A stretch of 56,568 bases of DNA from Pseudomonadota bacterium (GCA_024229515.1 JAAESI010000007.1:1-56568), one strand, 5' to 3'; positions 24,874 through 33,696 are shown, numbered from the stretch's first letter. Made by a program: numbers and translations. Notes: generated by a model from the letters alone, not told the origin.

Positions 24874-26637
24874 CTACCCCTCCCGCAACTCGATCCCCCA
24901 CCCATCCAACCGCTCCGCGGCCTCCACCCCCACCGAGCCGGCCTCCGCCTCCAGCACCACCTGCAACCCCCGCGCGGCGTCCACCACCTCGCCCAGGTCC
25001 TCCCGATCGGCGGCGCCCCGCCCCAGCAAGTAGAACTCCTTGGCGCCCACCCGGTGCGCGTACGCGACCCGGTCCAGGATTCGCTGCGTCGAGAACCCAC
25101 CGGGCCCCTCGATCCGCACCCCGACGGTGTAGGGCGCGCTGCAGATCTCCCCGATGTCGGCCCTCACCGACGCACAGAATCCCTCGATCCCCGCCTCGCC
25201 CGCGTGCCGCTTCGCCAGCGTTGCCAGGTTCGCCTCCACCCCCGCGAACGTCTCCCGGTTCGGTGACGGATCGCGGAACGGATTGCTCAACGGGACCGGC
25301 ACCGGATCCGCGAGGTGGTACCCCAGCGCGAACCGAGAGAATACGAACCGCCCCCCGGCCTTCCAGAGCCGGAAGCCGAGATCCACGTCCTCGAACCCCC
25401 ACCCGGCGAACTCGGTCGCGAACCCACCGACTTCGTTCAGCAGATCACGCCTCAGCGACAGGTTCCCCGTGTACGCGAGCGTCCACGGATCATCCAGCAA
25501 GGCCACGTTGTCCAGGCACCCCGCCAGCACCGGCTCCCGGCTGCGGTCGGGGATCACGGGTACGACATCCCCCGTGATCCGATCCGCCCGAGCCACGTCC
25601 GCGACCTCGTGCCGCCACCCCAGGTCCTGGAGGTTGTAGCCCGACAGGTACCCCAGCAGCACCGCCCGCCGATCCCGCGCGTGCACCCACGCCAGGTGCC
25701 ACAGAAAGTCCTGGTCCACCGCCACGTCCGCGTCCAGGAACGCCAACACCTCGTACCGCGCCAACGACGCCCCGAACTGACGCGCCTGGCCCGCCCGAAA
25801 GCGCCCATCCGACCCCGGAAGCCGCACGATCCGCACCGCCGCCGGACCGTCCCAACCGCGTTCGTCCGCCCGCGCCGCCGCCACCAGCCGCTCGGGCTGG
25901 AGGGCCGCGGCGAGATCGGCCTCGCTGCCATCATCGACGACGATCACCTCGTACCGGGGGTAGCTCTGCCCCACCAACCGCCGAACCACCTCGGCCAGCA
26001 CCTCGACGCGATCGCAGGCCGGCACGATCACCGAGATCCCCGGCGTCGCCTCGTCCGGCTCCGCCCCGCCCGCGCCGTCGATCCGGGGCCGTCCCATCGC
26101 GTCGCCGTCCCACGCCATCGAACCGTCGACCGTGTACGCCGACCCGAAGCCGGCCTCCCGCGCCGCCTCCCGCGCGCTCGCGGGCGCCTCCCCGAACGGG
26201 TACGCGAACGCCTCGACAGGCCGCCCCAACATCGACTCCAACGACTCCTTGGACGCCGCCGCTCCGCGCGCCAACCGCGCCTTCCACGCCGCCTCATCCT
26301 CGCCGTACTGCCGCCACCCCATCCGCTCGTGCCGGTGAGCGTGCGATCCCACCGTCCACAACGGGTCGAGCCCCCGCAGGCCGGCTGCATCCAGCGAGTG
26401 CTCCGTCTCCCCCACGTGCGCCGAAGCGGCGAACACCGTCGCCGTCAGCCCCAGCGACTTCAGCACCGGAGTCGCCCGCCGAATCGAGGGGTGCGCATCG
26501 TCGAATGAGACCCTGACGCCCCCGTGGGCCCCGATCTCGGCCTCGAGCCGGTCCTTCAAAGCGTCCGTCGAGATCGCGCCGGGGACCGGCTCGCCGACGA
26601 CATGAAACAGGAGGTGCGGGGTAGAGGACTCGTCCAT
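24874..26637 (-). CDS. Polysaccharide-deacetylase/GT2 glycosyltransferase fusion
   Basis: 587 residues. Residues ~10-180 resemble a NodB/polysaccharide-deacetylase domain (VRVSFDDAHPSIRRATPVLK, WTVGSHAHRHERMGW, FAYPFGEAPASAREAAREAG), with the FDDA and SHAHRH motifs that bind the metal. Residues ~205-440 are a GT2 domain (ISVIVPACDRVEVLAEVV, VIVVDDGSEADL, LAFLDADVAVD, GGFATEFAGWGFEDVDLGFR) with the Glyco_transf_7C-like GWGFEDVD motif. The last ~120 residues are unassigned. It probably modifies and elongates an amino-sugar glycan. ATG 26637 is used. The gene is divergent from a GT2 gene 31 bp away, whose product shares the C-terminal GWGxED motif, so the two are probably related and work together. 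Confidence 0.78.
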   Translation of the reverse strand: MDESSTPHLLFHVVGEPVPGAISTDALKDRLEAEIGAHGGVRVSFDDAHPSIRRATPVLKSLGLTATVFAASAHVGETEHSLDAAGLRGLDPLWTVGSHAHRHERMGWRQYGEDEAAWKARLARGAAASKESLESMLGRPVEAFAYPFGEAPASAREAAREAGFGSAYTVDGSMAWDGDAMGRPRIDGAGGAEPDEATPGISVIVPACDRVEVLAEVVRRLVGQSYPRYEVIVVDDGSEADLAAALQPERLVAAARADERGWDGPAAVRIVRLPGSDGRFRAGQARQFGASLARYEVLAFLDADVAVDQDFLWHLAWVHARDRRAVLLGYLSGYNLQDLGWRHEVADVARADRITGDVVPVIPDRSREPVLAGCLDNVALLDDPWTLAYTGNLSLRRDLLNEVGGFATEFAGWGFEDVDLGFRLWKAGGRFVFSRFALGYHLADPVPVPLSNPFRDPSPNRETFAGVEANLATLAKRHAGEAGIEGFCASVRADIGEICSAPYTVGVRIEGPGGFSTQRILDRVAYAHRVGAKEFYLLGRGAADREDLGEVVDAARGLQVVLEAEAGSVGVEAAERLDGWGIELREG

Positions 26638-26668
26638 CGAGGACCGTTGCTTTATCCTCTGCGACGCA

Positions 26669-27625
26669 TTGCGCGCAACCGTCATCATTCCGACCTACAA
26701 CCGCCCCGACCTGCTTCGGCGGCAGCTCGCCTGCTTTGCGGAGCAGACCGGCTCGGCGCTGTGTGAGGTCCTCGTGTGCGACGACGGCAGCAGCACCGAC
26801 ACCCTCGGCGCGATGGCCCCCTTCCGCGACCGCATCCCTGGACTCCGCCACCTCTGGCAGCCCGATCTCGGTTTCCGCGCCGGCCAGGCCCGCAACCTTG
26901 GCATCCGCGAAGCCATCGGCGACGTGCTCCTGTTCGTCGACGACGACCTGCTCTTCCCCGCCGACTTCGTCGAGCGCCACGTCGCCGCCCACCGCGAGGT
27001 GATGAACGGCAAGCCCGCCCGCCGCGTCGTGCTCGGCTTCCGCTCCCGCACCATGACCCCGCCCGCCGGGGCCGTGCCCACGGCCACCGAGATGCGGGGC
27101 ACCGACGGCGACGACCGAGTCGAGCTCATCGGCGAGCACGGCGAAGGCATCGACGGCCACCCCCACCCCTGGTTCTTCGTCTACTCCTGCAACTTCTCCG
27201 TTCCGCGCCTCGACGAGGTCACCTTCGCCGAGGACTTCGAGGGCTGGGGCATGGAAGACACCGAGCTGGGCTACCGCCTCGTGAAGGCCGGCTGGGAGGT
27301 CGTCGTCCGCCCCGAGGCGCGCGTGCTTCACGTCGAAGACCCCGCCCCCCGCGACCCCTTCCGGTGCACCGAGCGGGGCCTGCCGCCGCAGTACGACAGC
27401 TACGTCACCAACGCCGTCCAGTTCATCGACATGTACCCCGACGATCGCGAGCTGTACGACATGCTCGCCCCCGAGCTCCGCTGGTACGTGCGCGACCCCA
27501 CCGGCAAGCACTGGATCAAGAACGGCCACGAGAACGATGCCGACGCCGTGATCGCCACCGTGCGCCGCGAGCGCGACGAGCGCACCGCCACCCGCGCCGC
27601 CGCCGCCAACCGGGCCCGCCGATGA
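26669..27625 (+). CDS. GT2 glycosyltransferase with Glyco_transf_7C-type C-terminus
   Basis: A 318-residue GT-A enzyme: RATVIIPTYNRPDLLRRQLA, VLVCDDGSSTDTLGAM, LFVDDDLLFPADFV (DxD metal motif) and FAEDFEGWGMEDTELGYRLVKAG, the galactosyltransferase-like C-terminal motif. The start is TTG 26669; no ATG or GTG lies upstream in frame before the divergent gene. TATCCT stands ten bases before it. It leads a run of five genes joined by four-base ATGA/GTGA overlaps, so it is the first gene of an operon with two radical SAM proteins, a GH5-like protein and a GST-like protein. Confidence 0.85.
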   Translation: MRATVIIPTYNRPDLLRRQLACFAEQTGSALCEVLVCDDGSSTDTLGAMAPFRDRIPGLRHLWQPDLGFRAGQARNLGIREAIGDVLLFVDDDLLFPADFVERHVAAHREVMNGKPARRVVLGFRSRTMTPPAGAVPTATEMRGTDGDDRVELIGEHGEGIDGHPHPWFFVYSCNFSVPRLDEVTFAEDFEGWGMEDTELGYRLVKAGWEVVVRPEARVLHVEDPAPRDPFRCTERGLPPQYDSYVTNAVQFIDMYPDDRELYDMLAPELRWYVRDPTGKHWIKNGHENDADAVIATVRRERDERTATRAAAANRARR

Positions 27626-28614
27626 CCGCCGTCCCCGACGGCTCGCCCCTGGACTGGCCCCTCGAAGAGCTCGCCATCGAGCTGACGACCTACTGCAACC
27701 TCAAGTGCCGCATGTGCTCCGTGTGGGAGGGCAAGGCCAACGGGGTCAGCGCGGAGCGAACCCGCGAGCTGCTCCGGGAAGGACGCCAGCTGGGCGCCGT
27801 CTCGTTCGTCCCCTGCGGCGCCGAGTCCTTCATGCGCAAGGACTTCGTCGACCTCGTGGAGTACGCCGACTCCATCGGCTACGAGCGCACCGAGATCGTC
27901 ACCAACGGCATCCTCCTGCCCCGGTACATCGAGCGCCTCCAACAGGTCCCGTCCGTCCGCCTGCACGTCAGCATCGACGGCCCCGAGGCGGTGCACGACG
28001 ACCTGCGGGGCGAAGGCAGCTACGCCCGTGCGCTCGAGGGGATCCGCCTCGCGGTCGAACACGGCGTCTCGGTTGGCCTCTCCGGCGTGCTCATGCGCCC
28101 CACCGTCGAGACCAACGAGCACATCGTCGATCTCGCGGTCGACCTCGGCCTGGTCGAGGTCTCGTTCCAGCCCTTCCAGCCCGAGATCAACGGCTCCGAG
28201 CGCGACCACAGCGAGTGGATGTTCGACCCCACGGCCCGCCCACGGGTCGAGGAGCGCATCGCCGAGCTCCGCGCCTACGCCGCCTCCCGGGGCATCCACA
28301 TCTACACCGACGCCATCCTCGACGAGGTCCCCCCGTACCTCTTCGAAGGCCTCCGCCCCATCCCCGAGGGCGGCTGCTACATGCCCTCGCGCTTCCTCCT
28401 GATCGACGTGCGCGGGCAGGTCTACCCCTGCTTCTTCATGCGCGAGCAGGCCATCGGCAACGTCATGGCGGGCGACAGCCTGCTGGACCTCTGGCACGGC
28501 GAGACTCAGACTGCACTGCAGATGGTGGCGCTGACCTCCCAGTGTCCCGGCTGCCTCGCGGCGTGCTCGGACATCGCGACCTTCGAGGGTGCCCCCGAAG
28601 GCATCCGGCGATGA
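27622..28614 (+). CDS. Radical SAM/SPASM-type protein
   Basis: A 330-residue radical SAM enzyme. The cluster motif is TTYCNLKCRMCSVW (Cys25, Cys29, Cys32); SFVPCGAESFMRKDF stands for the GGEP motif (here CGAES), VRLHVSIDGPEAVHDDLRG follows. The C-terminus carries cysteines for auxiliary iron-sulfur binding (GGCYMPSRFLLIDVRG, YPCFFMRE, SQCPGCLAAC), the SPASM/twitch arrangement. Such enzymes modify peptides or sugars. ATG 27622 overlaps the previous stop by four bases and its own stop overlaps the next start likewise. A glycan-linked or peptide-linked substrate made by the same operon is likely. Confidence 0.83.
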   Translation: MTAVPDGSPLDWPLEELAIELTTYCNLKCRMCSVWEGKANGVSAERTRELLREGRQLGAVSFVPCGAESFMRKDFVDLVEYADSIGYERTEIVTNGILLPRYIERLQQVPSVRLHVSIDGPEAVHDDLRGEGSYARALEGIRLAVEHGVSVGLSGVLMRPTVETNEHIVDLAVDLGLVEVSFQPFQPEINGSERDHSEWMFDPTARPRVEERIAELRAYAASRGIHIYTDAILDEVPPYLFEGLRPIPEGGCYMPSRFLLIDVRGQVYPCFFMREQAIGNVMAGDSLLDLWHGETQTALQMVALTSQCPGCLAACSDIATFEGAPEGIRR

Positions 28615-29765
28615 GCACCGACCGCACGCGGCGCACCTGCAGCTGCGGCACCGAGGTCGTCTGGGCCGACCCCGACCAGCCCACCGCCCTGACCCGCGTG
28701 CGGTGCCCCTCCTGCGGCACCGAGCACCTCTTCACGTGGTTCCACAAGATGGACGTCGCGCTGACGGAGGCCTGCAACTTCAGCTGCATCCACTGCCGTC
28801 GGTCGTCCGATCCGCTGATGCTGAAGAAGGAAGAGGTCCAGCGCGTGCTGCACGACAGCGCCGCCATCGGACTGGACACCATCAGCTTCTGCGGCGGCGA
28901 GCCGTTCATGCACAAGAACTTCGTCGAGCTCGCGCGTGAGGCGATCTATCTGGGGCTCAAGGTCCAGATGGTCACCCACGGCGGCTTCCTCACCCCCGAG
29001 CGGGCCGAGGCGCTGGTCGGCATCGACTGCATGACCGTCTCGATCGACGGCCCCCCCGACGCCCACGAGACCATCCGGCGCGTGCCCGGCTCCTGGGAGC
29101 AGGGCATCGCCGCGCTCAACATGGCTGCGGACGTCGGCATCACCTGCGGCACGAACACTGTCATCCAGCGGGACAACGCGACCCGGCTGTGGGAGAGCTT
29201 CGAGACCCTGGTCGAGGCGACCGACGGCCGCATCGACTACGTGCGGCACGCGCCGGTCGAGGTGCTCCCCGACAGCGTCGAGCTGCAGGTCGCCGACGAG
29301 CTCATCCCCGTCGTGCAGGAGCAGCTCGATCGCATCGCCGCCGAGTGCGAAAAGCGCGACATCTTCTTCGTGCACCGCACCCAGCTGCTGGAGCACCTGC
29401 CGCGCTTCGTCGACAAGTGGAGCCGCCACCGTCCCCTGGGCGGCTGCCGGATCCCGCAGAAGTTCATCGGCTACAGCAAGCTCGGCTTCTACCTGTGCTG
29501 GCATCAGGGCAACGCGATCCGGGCCGAGAGCCTGGTGGAAGCGCTGGAGTCGAGCGAGGCCGACGGCGTGGTCGCTGAGGCGCTGGCCAGCGAGTGCGTC
29601 GGCTGCAACGCCCTGACCTACTCCTGGGACGAGGAGTGGAACGCCGGCATCCTCGCGGGGAAGCTGTTCGCCGACGGCGTGCTCCCCGATCAGGTCACGA
29701 CCATCAACGAGGACGGCGCCGCCGCACGCCACGAGAGCCGCAACCGGCTCAACATCCTCCGGTGA
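28611..29765 (+). CDS. Radical SAM protein with N-terminal zinc ribbon and C-terminal Cys cluster
   Basis: A 384-residue enzyme. The N-terminal 40 residues form a zinc-ribbon-like module (TCSCG at 10-13 and RCPSCG at 31-36). The radical SAM motif TEACNFSCIHCRRS has Cys55, Cys59 and Cys62, followed by SFCGGEPFMHKNF and MTVSIDGPPDAHETIRRVPG. C-terminal LGGCRIPQKFIGYSKLGFYLCWHQGN and ASECVGCNAL provide SPASM-like cysteines. It is the second radical SAM enzyme in tandem, but the pair is only distantly similar. The zinc ribbon is unusual for this class. ATGA overlap with the preceding gene. Confidence 0.83.
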   Translation: MSTDRTRRTCSCGTEVVWADPDQPTALTRVRCPSCGTEHLFTWFHKMDVALTEACNFSCIHCRRSSDPLMLKKEEVQRVLHDSAAIGLDTISFCGGEPFMHKNFVELAREAIYLGLKVQMVTHGGFLTPERAEALVGIDCMTVSIDGPPDAHETIRRVPGSWEQGIAALNMAADVGITCGTNTVIQRDNATRLWESFETLVEATDGRIDYVRHAPVEVLPDSVELQVADELIPVVQEQLDRIAAECEKRDIFFVHRTQLLEHLPRFVDKWSRHRPLGGCRIPQKFIGYSKLGFYLCWHQGNAIRAESLVEALESSEADGVVAEALASECVGCNALTYSWDEEWNAGILAGKLFADGVLPDQVTTINEDGAAARHESRNRLNILR

Positions 29766-30685
29766 TCTCCGGCGTCAACCTGCCCGTGCTCCTGGGAGCG
29801 TACGGCCACGACCTCGCCCTCAACCCCAAGTACCCCCACTGGGGCTTCGAGATCACGCCCCTGCTGGCCTACCGCTACCTGGCGATGAGCCGGGTGCTCG
29901 GCTTCGGCGCGGTGCGCATCTGGCTCTGCGAAAACGGCGAGGGCGTGCTCACCGACGATCAGGGCCGCATCACCGGGGTCGCGCCCGAGCTCCTGGACGC
30001 GGTCCGCATCCTCCAGCACGGCGCCGAGTTCGGCGGCATGCAGATCTACTGGACGCTGCTGGACGCCAACGCCTGGCAGCACGACCGCTGCGCGATCACC
30101 CGCTCGGTCGCTTCCGACCTGGACCAGGCGCGCCGCTTCGCCGGCGAGGTGGCCGCTCCGCTGGTCGAGGCGATGGATCCGGAGACCGTGTTCGCCGTTG
30201 AGGTGTTCAACGAGCCGGAGACCCTCTCGACCGAGGTGCGCCCCGACGACGGCGTCTTGTGGCCCGATCTGGTCCGTTCGATTCGGGCGATCAAGGCGGT
30301 GATCCCGTACCCCGTGACCTCCGGCACGCAGGCGATCTTCCTGCCCGGCATGGCCAGCGACGGCGAACTTCCCGTCGACGCCGTCGACCTGCACGTCTAC
30401 CACCCCGGGGGAGGGCTCCCGTCCCGCGAAGACCTGCCCGTGGACATCGGGGATCGGCCCCTGCTCGCGGGCGAGTGCGGCACCCACAGCGACGGCTCCC
30501 ACGAGGATGCGCTCGTGAACTTTCTCTTCAACGCCCGCTCGTTGGGCTACGAGGCGGCGTTCCTGTGGAAGCTCGAGGGCGAGCTCGTGACGTGGCGTCG
30601 CTACGAGGAGCGCGACACCGAGGGCTTCGAGCTGCACCGCCTCGGCGAGCGCATCCAGCACCTGCTCACGAACGAATGGCGATGA
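29762..30685 (+). CDS. GH5-like (clan GH-A) glycosidase, cytoplasmic
   Basis: A 307-residue TIM-barrel protein that lacks a signal peptide. FGAVRIWLCENGEGV, FAVEVFNEPETL (probable acid/base Glu151) and RPLLAGECGTHSDG (probable nucleophile Glu238) match the strand-4 and strand-7 catalytic positions of clan GH-A, but the overall similarity to a named subfamily is weak. GTG 29762 overlaps the preceding stop (GTGA). In an operon of glycosyltransferase and radical SAM genes it may trim, transfer or recognise a sugar on the product. A pseudo-enzyme role cannot be excluded. Confidence 0.68.
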   Translation: MISGVNLPVLLGAYGHDLALNPKYPHWGFEITPLLAYRYLAMSRVLGFGAVRIWLCENGEGVLTDDQGRITGVAPELLDAVRILQHGAEFGGMQIYWTLLDANAWQHDRCAITRSVASDLDQARRFAGEVAAPLVEAMDPETVFAVEVFNEPETLSTEVRPDDGVLWPDLVRSIRAIKAVIPYPVTSGTQAIFLPGMASDGELPVDAVDLHVYHPGGGLPSREDLPVDIGDRPLLAGECGTHSDGSHEDALVNFLFNARSLGYEAAFLWKLEGELVTWRRYEERDTEGFELHRLGERIQHLLTNEWR

Positions 30686-31761
30686 CGCTCACCCACTACA
30701 GCTGGCCCGTCTCGCCCTACTCGGCCAAGACGCGCGCCTACCTCGCCTTCAAGGGGGCGGACTTCGTCGATGTAGTGCCTTCTGCGCGCATGCTGTACGG
30801 GCCCATCAAGAAGGCCGTGGGCCGGATGGTGATGCCGACGGTGAAGCGCGCCGACGGCTCGTGGCTGCAGGACAGCAGCGAGATCATCGACACGCTGGAA
30901 GGGGAGCTCGACGGCCCCTCGATTACGCCGCCGGGACCGACCCAGCGGTTGGCTCAGCTGCTCCTGGAGTTGCACGGGGACGAGTGGCTCCCGATGGTGG
31001 CGATGCACTCGCGGTGGAACAACGAGCGGAACGCCGAGTTCGCCAAGACCGAGTTCGCCAGGTACGGGATGCCGCTGCTGCTGACGGCGATCGGCCGACG
31101 CTTCACGGCTCCGATCGCGGAGAAGATGGCCGGCTACCTGCCCCTGCTGGGGGTCGATGGGCGCACCGCCCCGGGGGTCGAGTCCTTCGCCCGGGAGCTG
31201 ATCGCGCGGCTGAACGTGCACCTCGCGGACCACCCGTTCCTGCTGGGGACGCGGCCCGGAATCGGAGACTTCGCCCTGTACGCGCCGCTGTGGGCGCACA
31301 CCTGGCGGGACCCCGGCACGCGGGATTGGTTCAGCGACGCGCGCCACGTCAAGGCGTGGTTCGACCGGCTGATCGAGCCCTCGGGGGAGGCGGGTGAGTT
31401 CTTCCCCACCGACGAAGTGCCGATCACCCTGGACCCGATCTTCCGCACCCTGTTCGCCGAGCAGTGGCGCTACACCGACGCGCTCATCGCCGCGATCGAT
31501 GCCTGGTGCGCCGAGCACCCGGACGCGACGCGGGTGCCGCGCTCGCTGGGGAACACCGCGTTCGTCATCGGGGGGGCGCAGGGCGAGCGGCGGCTGATCA
31601 CGTTCTCGGCCTGGATGGCGCAGCGGCCCCTGGATGCGTACGCAGCGGGGGACGGAGCCGCCGACGCGTGGCTCGGCCAGGTCGGAGGGACGGACCTGAC
31701 GAAGACCCGCATCGCGAACCGGCAGGTGCGGCGCGACTTCAAGATGGGGCTGGAGCGCTAG
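30682..31761 (+). CDS. Glutathione S-transferase-like protein, extended C-terminus
   Basis: A 359-residue protein. The N-terminal ~75 residues have the thioredoxin-fold GST pattern: LTHYSWPVSPYSAKTRAYLAFKG (Ser rather than Cys at the active-site region), MVMPTVKRADGSWLQDSSEIIDTLE with the cis-Pro (MPT) and the SSEI glutathione-binding motif. A helical domain follows (HPFLLGTRPGIGDFALYAPLW, the N-capping box GIGDFAL). About 110 extra residues at the C-terminus are unlike standard GSTs. ATG 30682 gives the four-base overlap seen throughout this operon; ATG 30676 is two codons upstream. Its 3' end overlaps the convergent CPBP gene by four bases. Confidence 0.75.
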   Translation: MTLTHYSWPVSPYSAKTRAYLAFKGADFVDVVPSARMLYGPIKKAVGRMVMPTVKRADGSWLQDSSEIIDTLEGELDGPSITPPGPTQRLAQLLLELHGDEWLPMVAMHSRWNNERNAEFAKTEFARYGMPLLLTAIGRRFTAPIAEKMAGYLPLLGVDGRTAPGVESFARELIARLNVHLADHPFLLGTRPGIGDFALYAPLWAHTWRDPGTRDWFSDARHVKAWFDRLIEPSGEAGEFFPTDEVPITLDPIFRTLFAEQWRYTDALIAAIDAWCAEHPDATRVPRSLGNTAFVIGGAQGERRLITFSAWMAQRPLDAYAAGDGAADAWLGQVGGTDLTKTRIANRQVRRDFKMGLER

Positions 31762-32705
31762 CCGAGGAACCCCGTCGCCGGCTTGAACACCAGCGTCACG
31801 TAGATCCCCAGCCCGATGACCACGTGGAGCACCACCGGCACCCCAATCCCGCGGGTGTCCCGGGCGGCGAGGCCGAAGAACCAGCCCAGCGCGAACCAGA
31901 GCGCCAGCCGGGCGGCTTCGCGGGCCGCGAGGCGGGGCTCGCCGCTGACCAGCAGGTCGACGCTCAGGTGGCAGGCGGCGAACAGGAACGCCTGCAGCAG
32001 GTTGCCGGCGCCCGCGCCGAGGGCGTCCTCGGCGGCGGGGCGGAGCAAACCCCGGAAGAGGGTCTCCTCCGCAAGCGCTGTGATCGTCATGCCCACGGCG
32101 ATGGGGATCAGGATCCACGGTCCGCCGGGGTCCCAGGTCGCGCCTCGCAAGGCCATCAACGCGACCACGGCGAGGAGGACCACCACGACGAACCGCACGC
32201 TCGCGGCCCGCCACGTCGTGCGCGCGGGGGTCGACAGGCTGACGGCGGGCGCACCGGCGTCGCCCCGCCCCGGAACGGGGAGCCGCACGCCGACCCCACG
32301 AAGGAGTGCGAAGGCCGCGACCACGCCGACGCCGAGGGTTAGCGCCGGTACCACGTGCAAGCCCGTGTTGTGACGCACGCGGGCCAGGATCGAGCCCGGC
32401 TCGCCCAGCGCCGGGAGCACCAGATCGAGCCGCGCGAGGCCGTCCATGAGGAGGAACCCCAGCAACCCCGCGGCGGCGACGTCGAGCAGACGCCGGACAT
32501 CGTCGCCAGAGGCGCGAAGCCGGGCGGCGCCGAACAGGAGGAGGAAGAGCGCGCCCACGCGTGGGGGAACCGGGAAGCCGCTCAGATCGTCGCTGGATTC
32601 GAACCATCCGGCCCCGAGCCAGGTCGCTCCGAGCAGGGCCAGGCCGGCCGCTCCCCACAGGGCGGCAGCGCGGCGTTCGGGGGGTGATGGGGTCTGGGGG
32701 GCGAT
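31758..32705 (-). CDS. CPBP/CAAX-type intramembrane metalloprotease (probable ATC start)
   Basis: 315 residues from ATC 32705, or 266 from GTG 32558. About eight hydrophobic segments. The protease motifs are EETLFRG (Glu213, Glu214, Arg218 from the ATC) and FLFAACHLSVD (His246). Between GTG 32558 and the upstream in-frame TAA (32715-32717) the frame stays protein-like, reading APQTPSPPERRAAALWGAAG then a first membrane helix, with no ATG, GTG or TTG. ATC 32705 is the natural N-terminus and stands six bases after TAAGCC. This family includes Abi/CAAX proteases and bacteriocin-immunity proteins; the target is unknown. Any annotation from GTG 32558 loses the first helix. Confidence 0.72.
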   Translation of the reverse strand: MAPQTPSPPERRAAALWGAAGLALLGATWLGAGWFESSDDLSGFPVPPRVGALFLLLFGAARLRASGDDVRRLLDVAAAGLLGFLLMDGLARLDLVLPALGEPGSILARVRHNTGLHVVPALTLGVGVVAAFALLRGVGVRLPVPGRGDAGAPAVSLSTPARTTWRAASVRFVVVVLLAVVALMALRGATWDPGGPWILIPIAVGMTITALAEETLFRGLLRPAAEDALGAGAGNLLQAFLFAACHLSVDLLVSGEPRLAAREAARLALWFALGWFFGLAARDTRGIGVPVVLHVVIGLGIYVTLVFKPATGFLG

Positions 32706-32735
32706 GCCGTGGGCTTACCACGGGCCGCGGCGGGG

Positions 32736-33659
32736 TCAGCCCTCGGATGCGGGTCGGAGCACCGCTCCATCGCACACCACCGCGGTGCCCGCGGGGAGGC
32801 AAGCCTCGAACAGCAGGTAGCTCCCGTCGCCGGCGAAGAGGCCGCGCTCGCGCAGGAACGCGCCCAGGTTCAGGCCAGCCTCCTCCGCGTCTTCCAGGGA
32901 GATGGGCCGGAGGGGGCCTTCGAACACGATGCCGTCGGCCTCGATCGGCGAGCCGTCCAGGCTGATGGCGCTCGACCGGGCCTCCGCCAGGGCCCACTGC
33001 GGGGGCCGGTAGTCCCCCTCGACGTCGAACATCACGCCGACGCGCCAGGCCACGCAGTCCGTGCCGCTGAACGGGGCCTGCAGGACCGGTCCGTTGGGCT
33101 CGGCGGCGCCGGTGCCGGGGAGCGCTCCGGGAGCGATGGGGAAGCGCCACCGCGCCGGCTGGTGGGGGAGGCGGGCAGCCACGGCCCAGGCGATGGAGCG
33201 CAGGCCGGCGAGCCAGAACACGGTCACCGCGGGCACGCCCACCAGGAGCACCGACCACGCACGGCCGAGGATTAGCCAGAGGAGGAGCACCCCGGCCGAG
33301 GCAGCCGCGATGAGGCACACCTGGAGCCACTGAGGGGCCTGGCGGCGGGCTCGGTCCTCACTCTCTCGCACCGTATCGGCGACCGCGTGGTCGCCCAGAT
33401 CGAGCCAATACAGGGACTGGCAGCCGGGGCAGGTCTTCGGGTTGCTGTCCGCGAGGAGGCCGCACGTACCGCACATCCAGGCGCAGGCGAGGTCGCTGCG
33501 GGCGGGGGGCGCGGGCGGGTGCCCGGCTTTGCGGCCGTTGTGCATGTCCTTCATGTGCCTGCGCCGCGCCTTGCTCTCGGCCAACCGACGCCGCATCTCC
33601 CGATCCATCCGCGCCATCGCCGCCGCGGCGTGCGCTATGCCTCCTGCTCCTCCGACCAT
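32736..33659 (-). CDS. Zinc-ribbon membrane protein with GIDE/MUL1-like domain
   Basis: A 307-residue protein. The basic N-terminal region (RMDREMRRRLAESKARRRHM) is followed by a rubredoxin/zinc-ribbon CGTCGLL...TCPGCQSL near residues 69-86, two membrane helices (~125-170), and a C-terminal beta-rich region GPVLQAPFSGTDCVAWRVGVM...FEGPLRPISLEDA. The latter resembles the GIDE domain of bacterial homologues of the mitochondrial E3 ligase MUL1 (there on the other side of the membrane; no RING finger here). AGGAGG precedes ATG 33659. Bacterial function is unknown; the call of the C-terminal domain is by pattern only. Confidence 0.6.
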   Translation of the reverse strand: MVGGAGGIAHAAAAMARMDREMRRRLAESKARRRHMKDMHNGRKAGHPPAPPARSDLACAWMCGTCGLLADSNPKTCPGCQSLYWLDLGDHAVADTVRESEDRARRQAPQWLQVCLIAAASAGVLLLWLILGRAWSVLLVGVPAVTVFWLAGLRSIAWAVAARLPHQPARWRFPIAPGALPGTGAAEPNGPVLQAPFSGTDCVAWRVGVMFDVEGDYRPPQWALAEARSSAISLDGSPIEADGIVFEGPLRPISLEDAEEAGLNLGAFLRERGLFAGDGSYLLFEACLPAGTAVVCDGAVLRPASEG

Positions 33660-33696
33660 CTCGACCTCCTGAAGAGCCTACGGAGGGGCGGCCGAG

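Noticed and set aside
30601..33330. 909-codon minus-strand frame
   Set aside because: Crosses three genes with good domain matches in other frames and has shadow composition.
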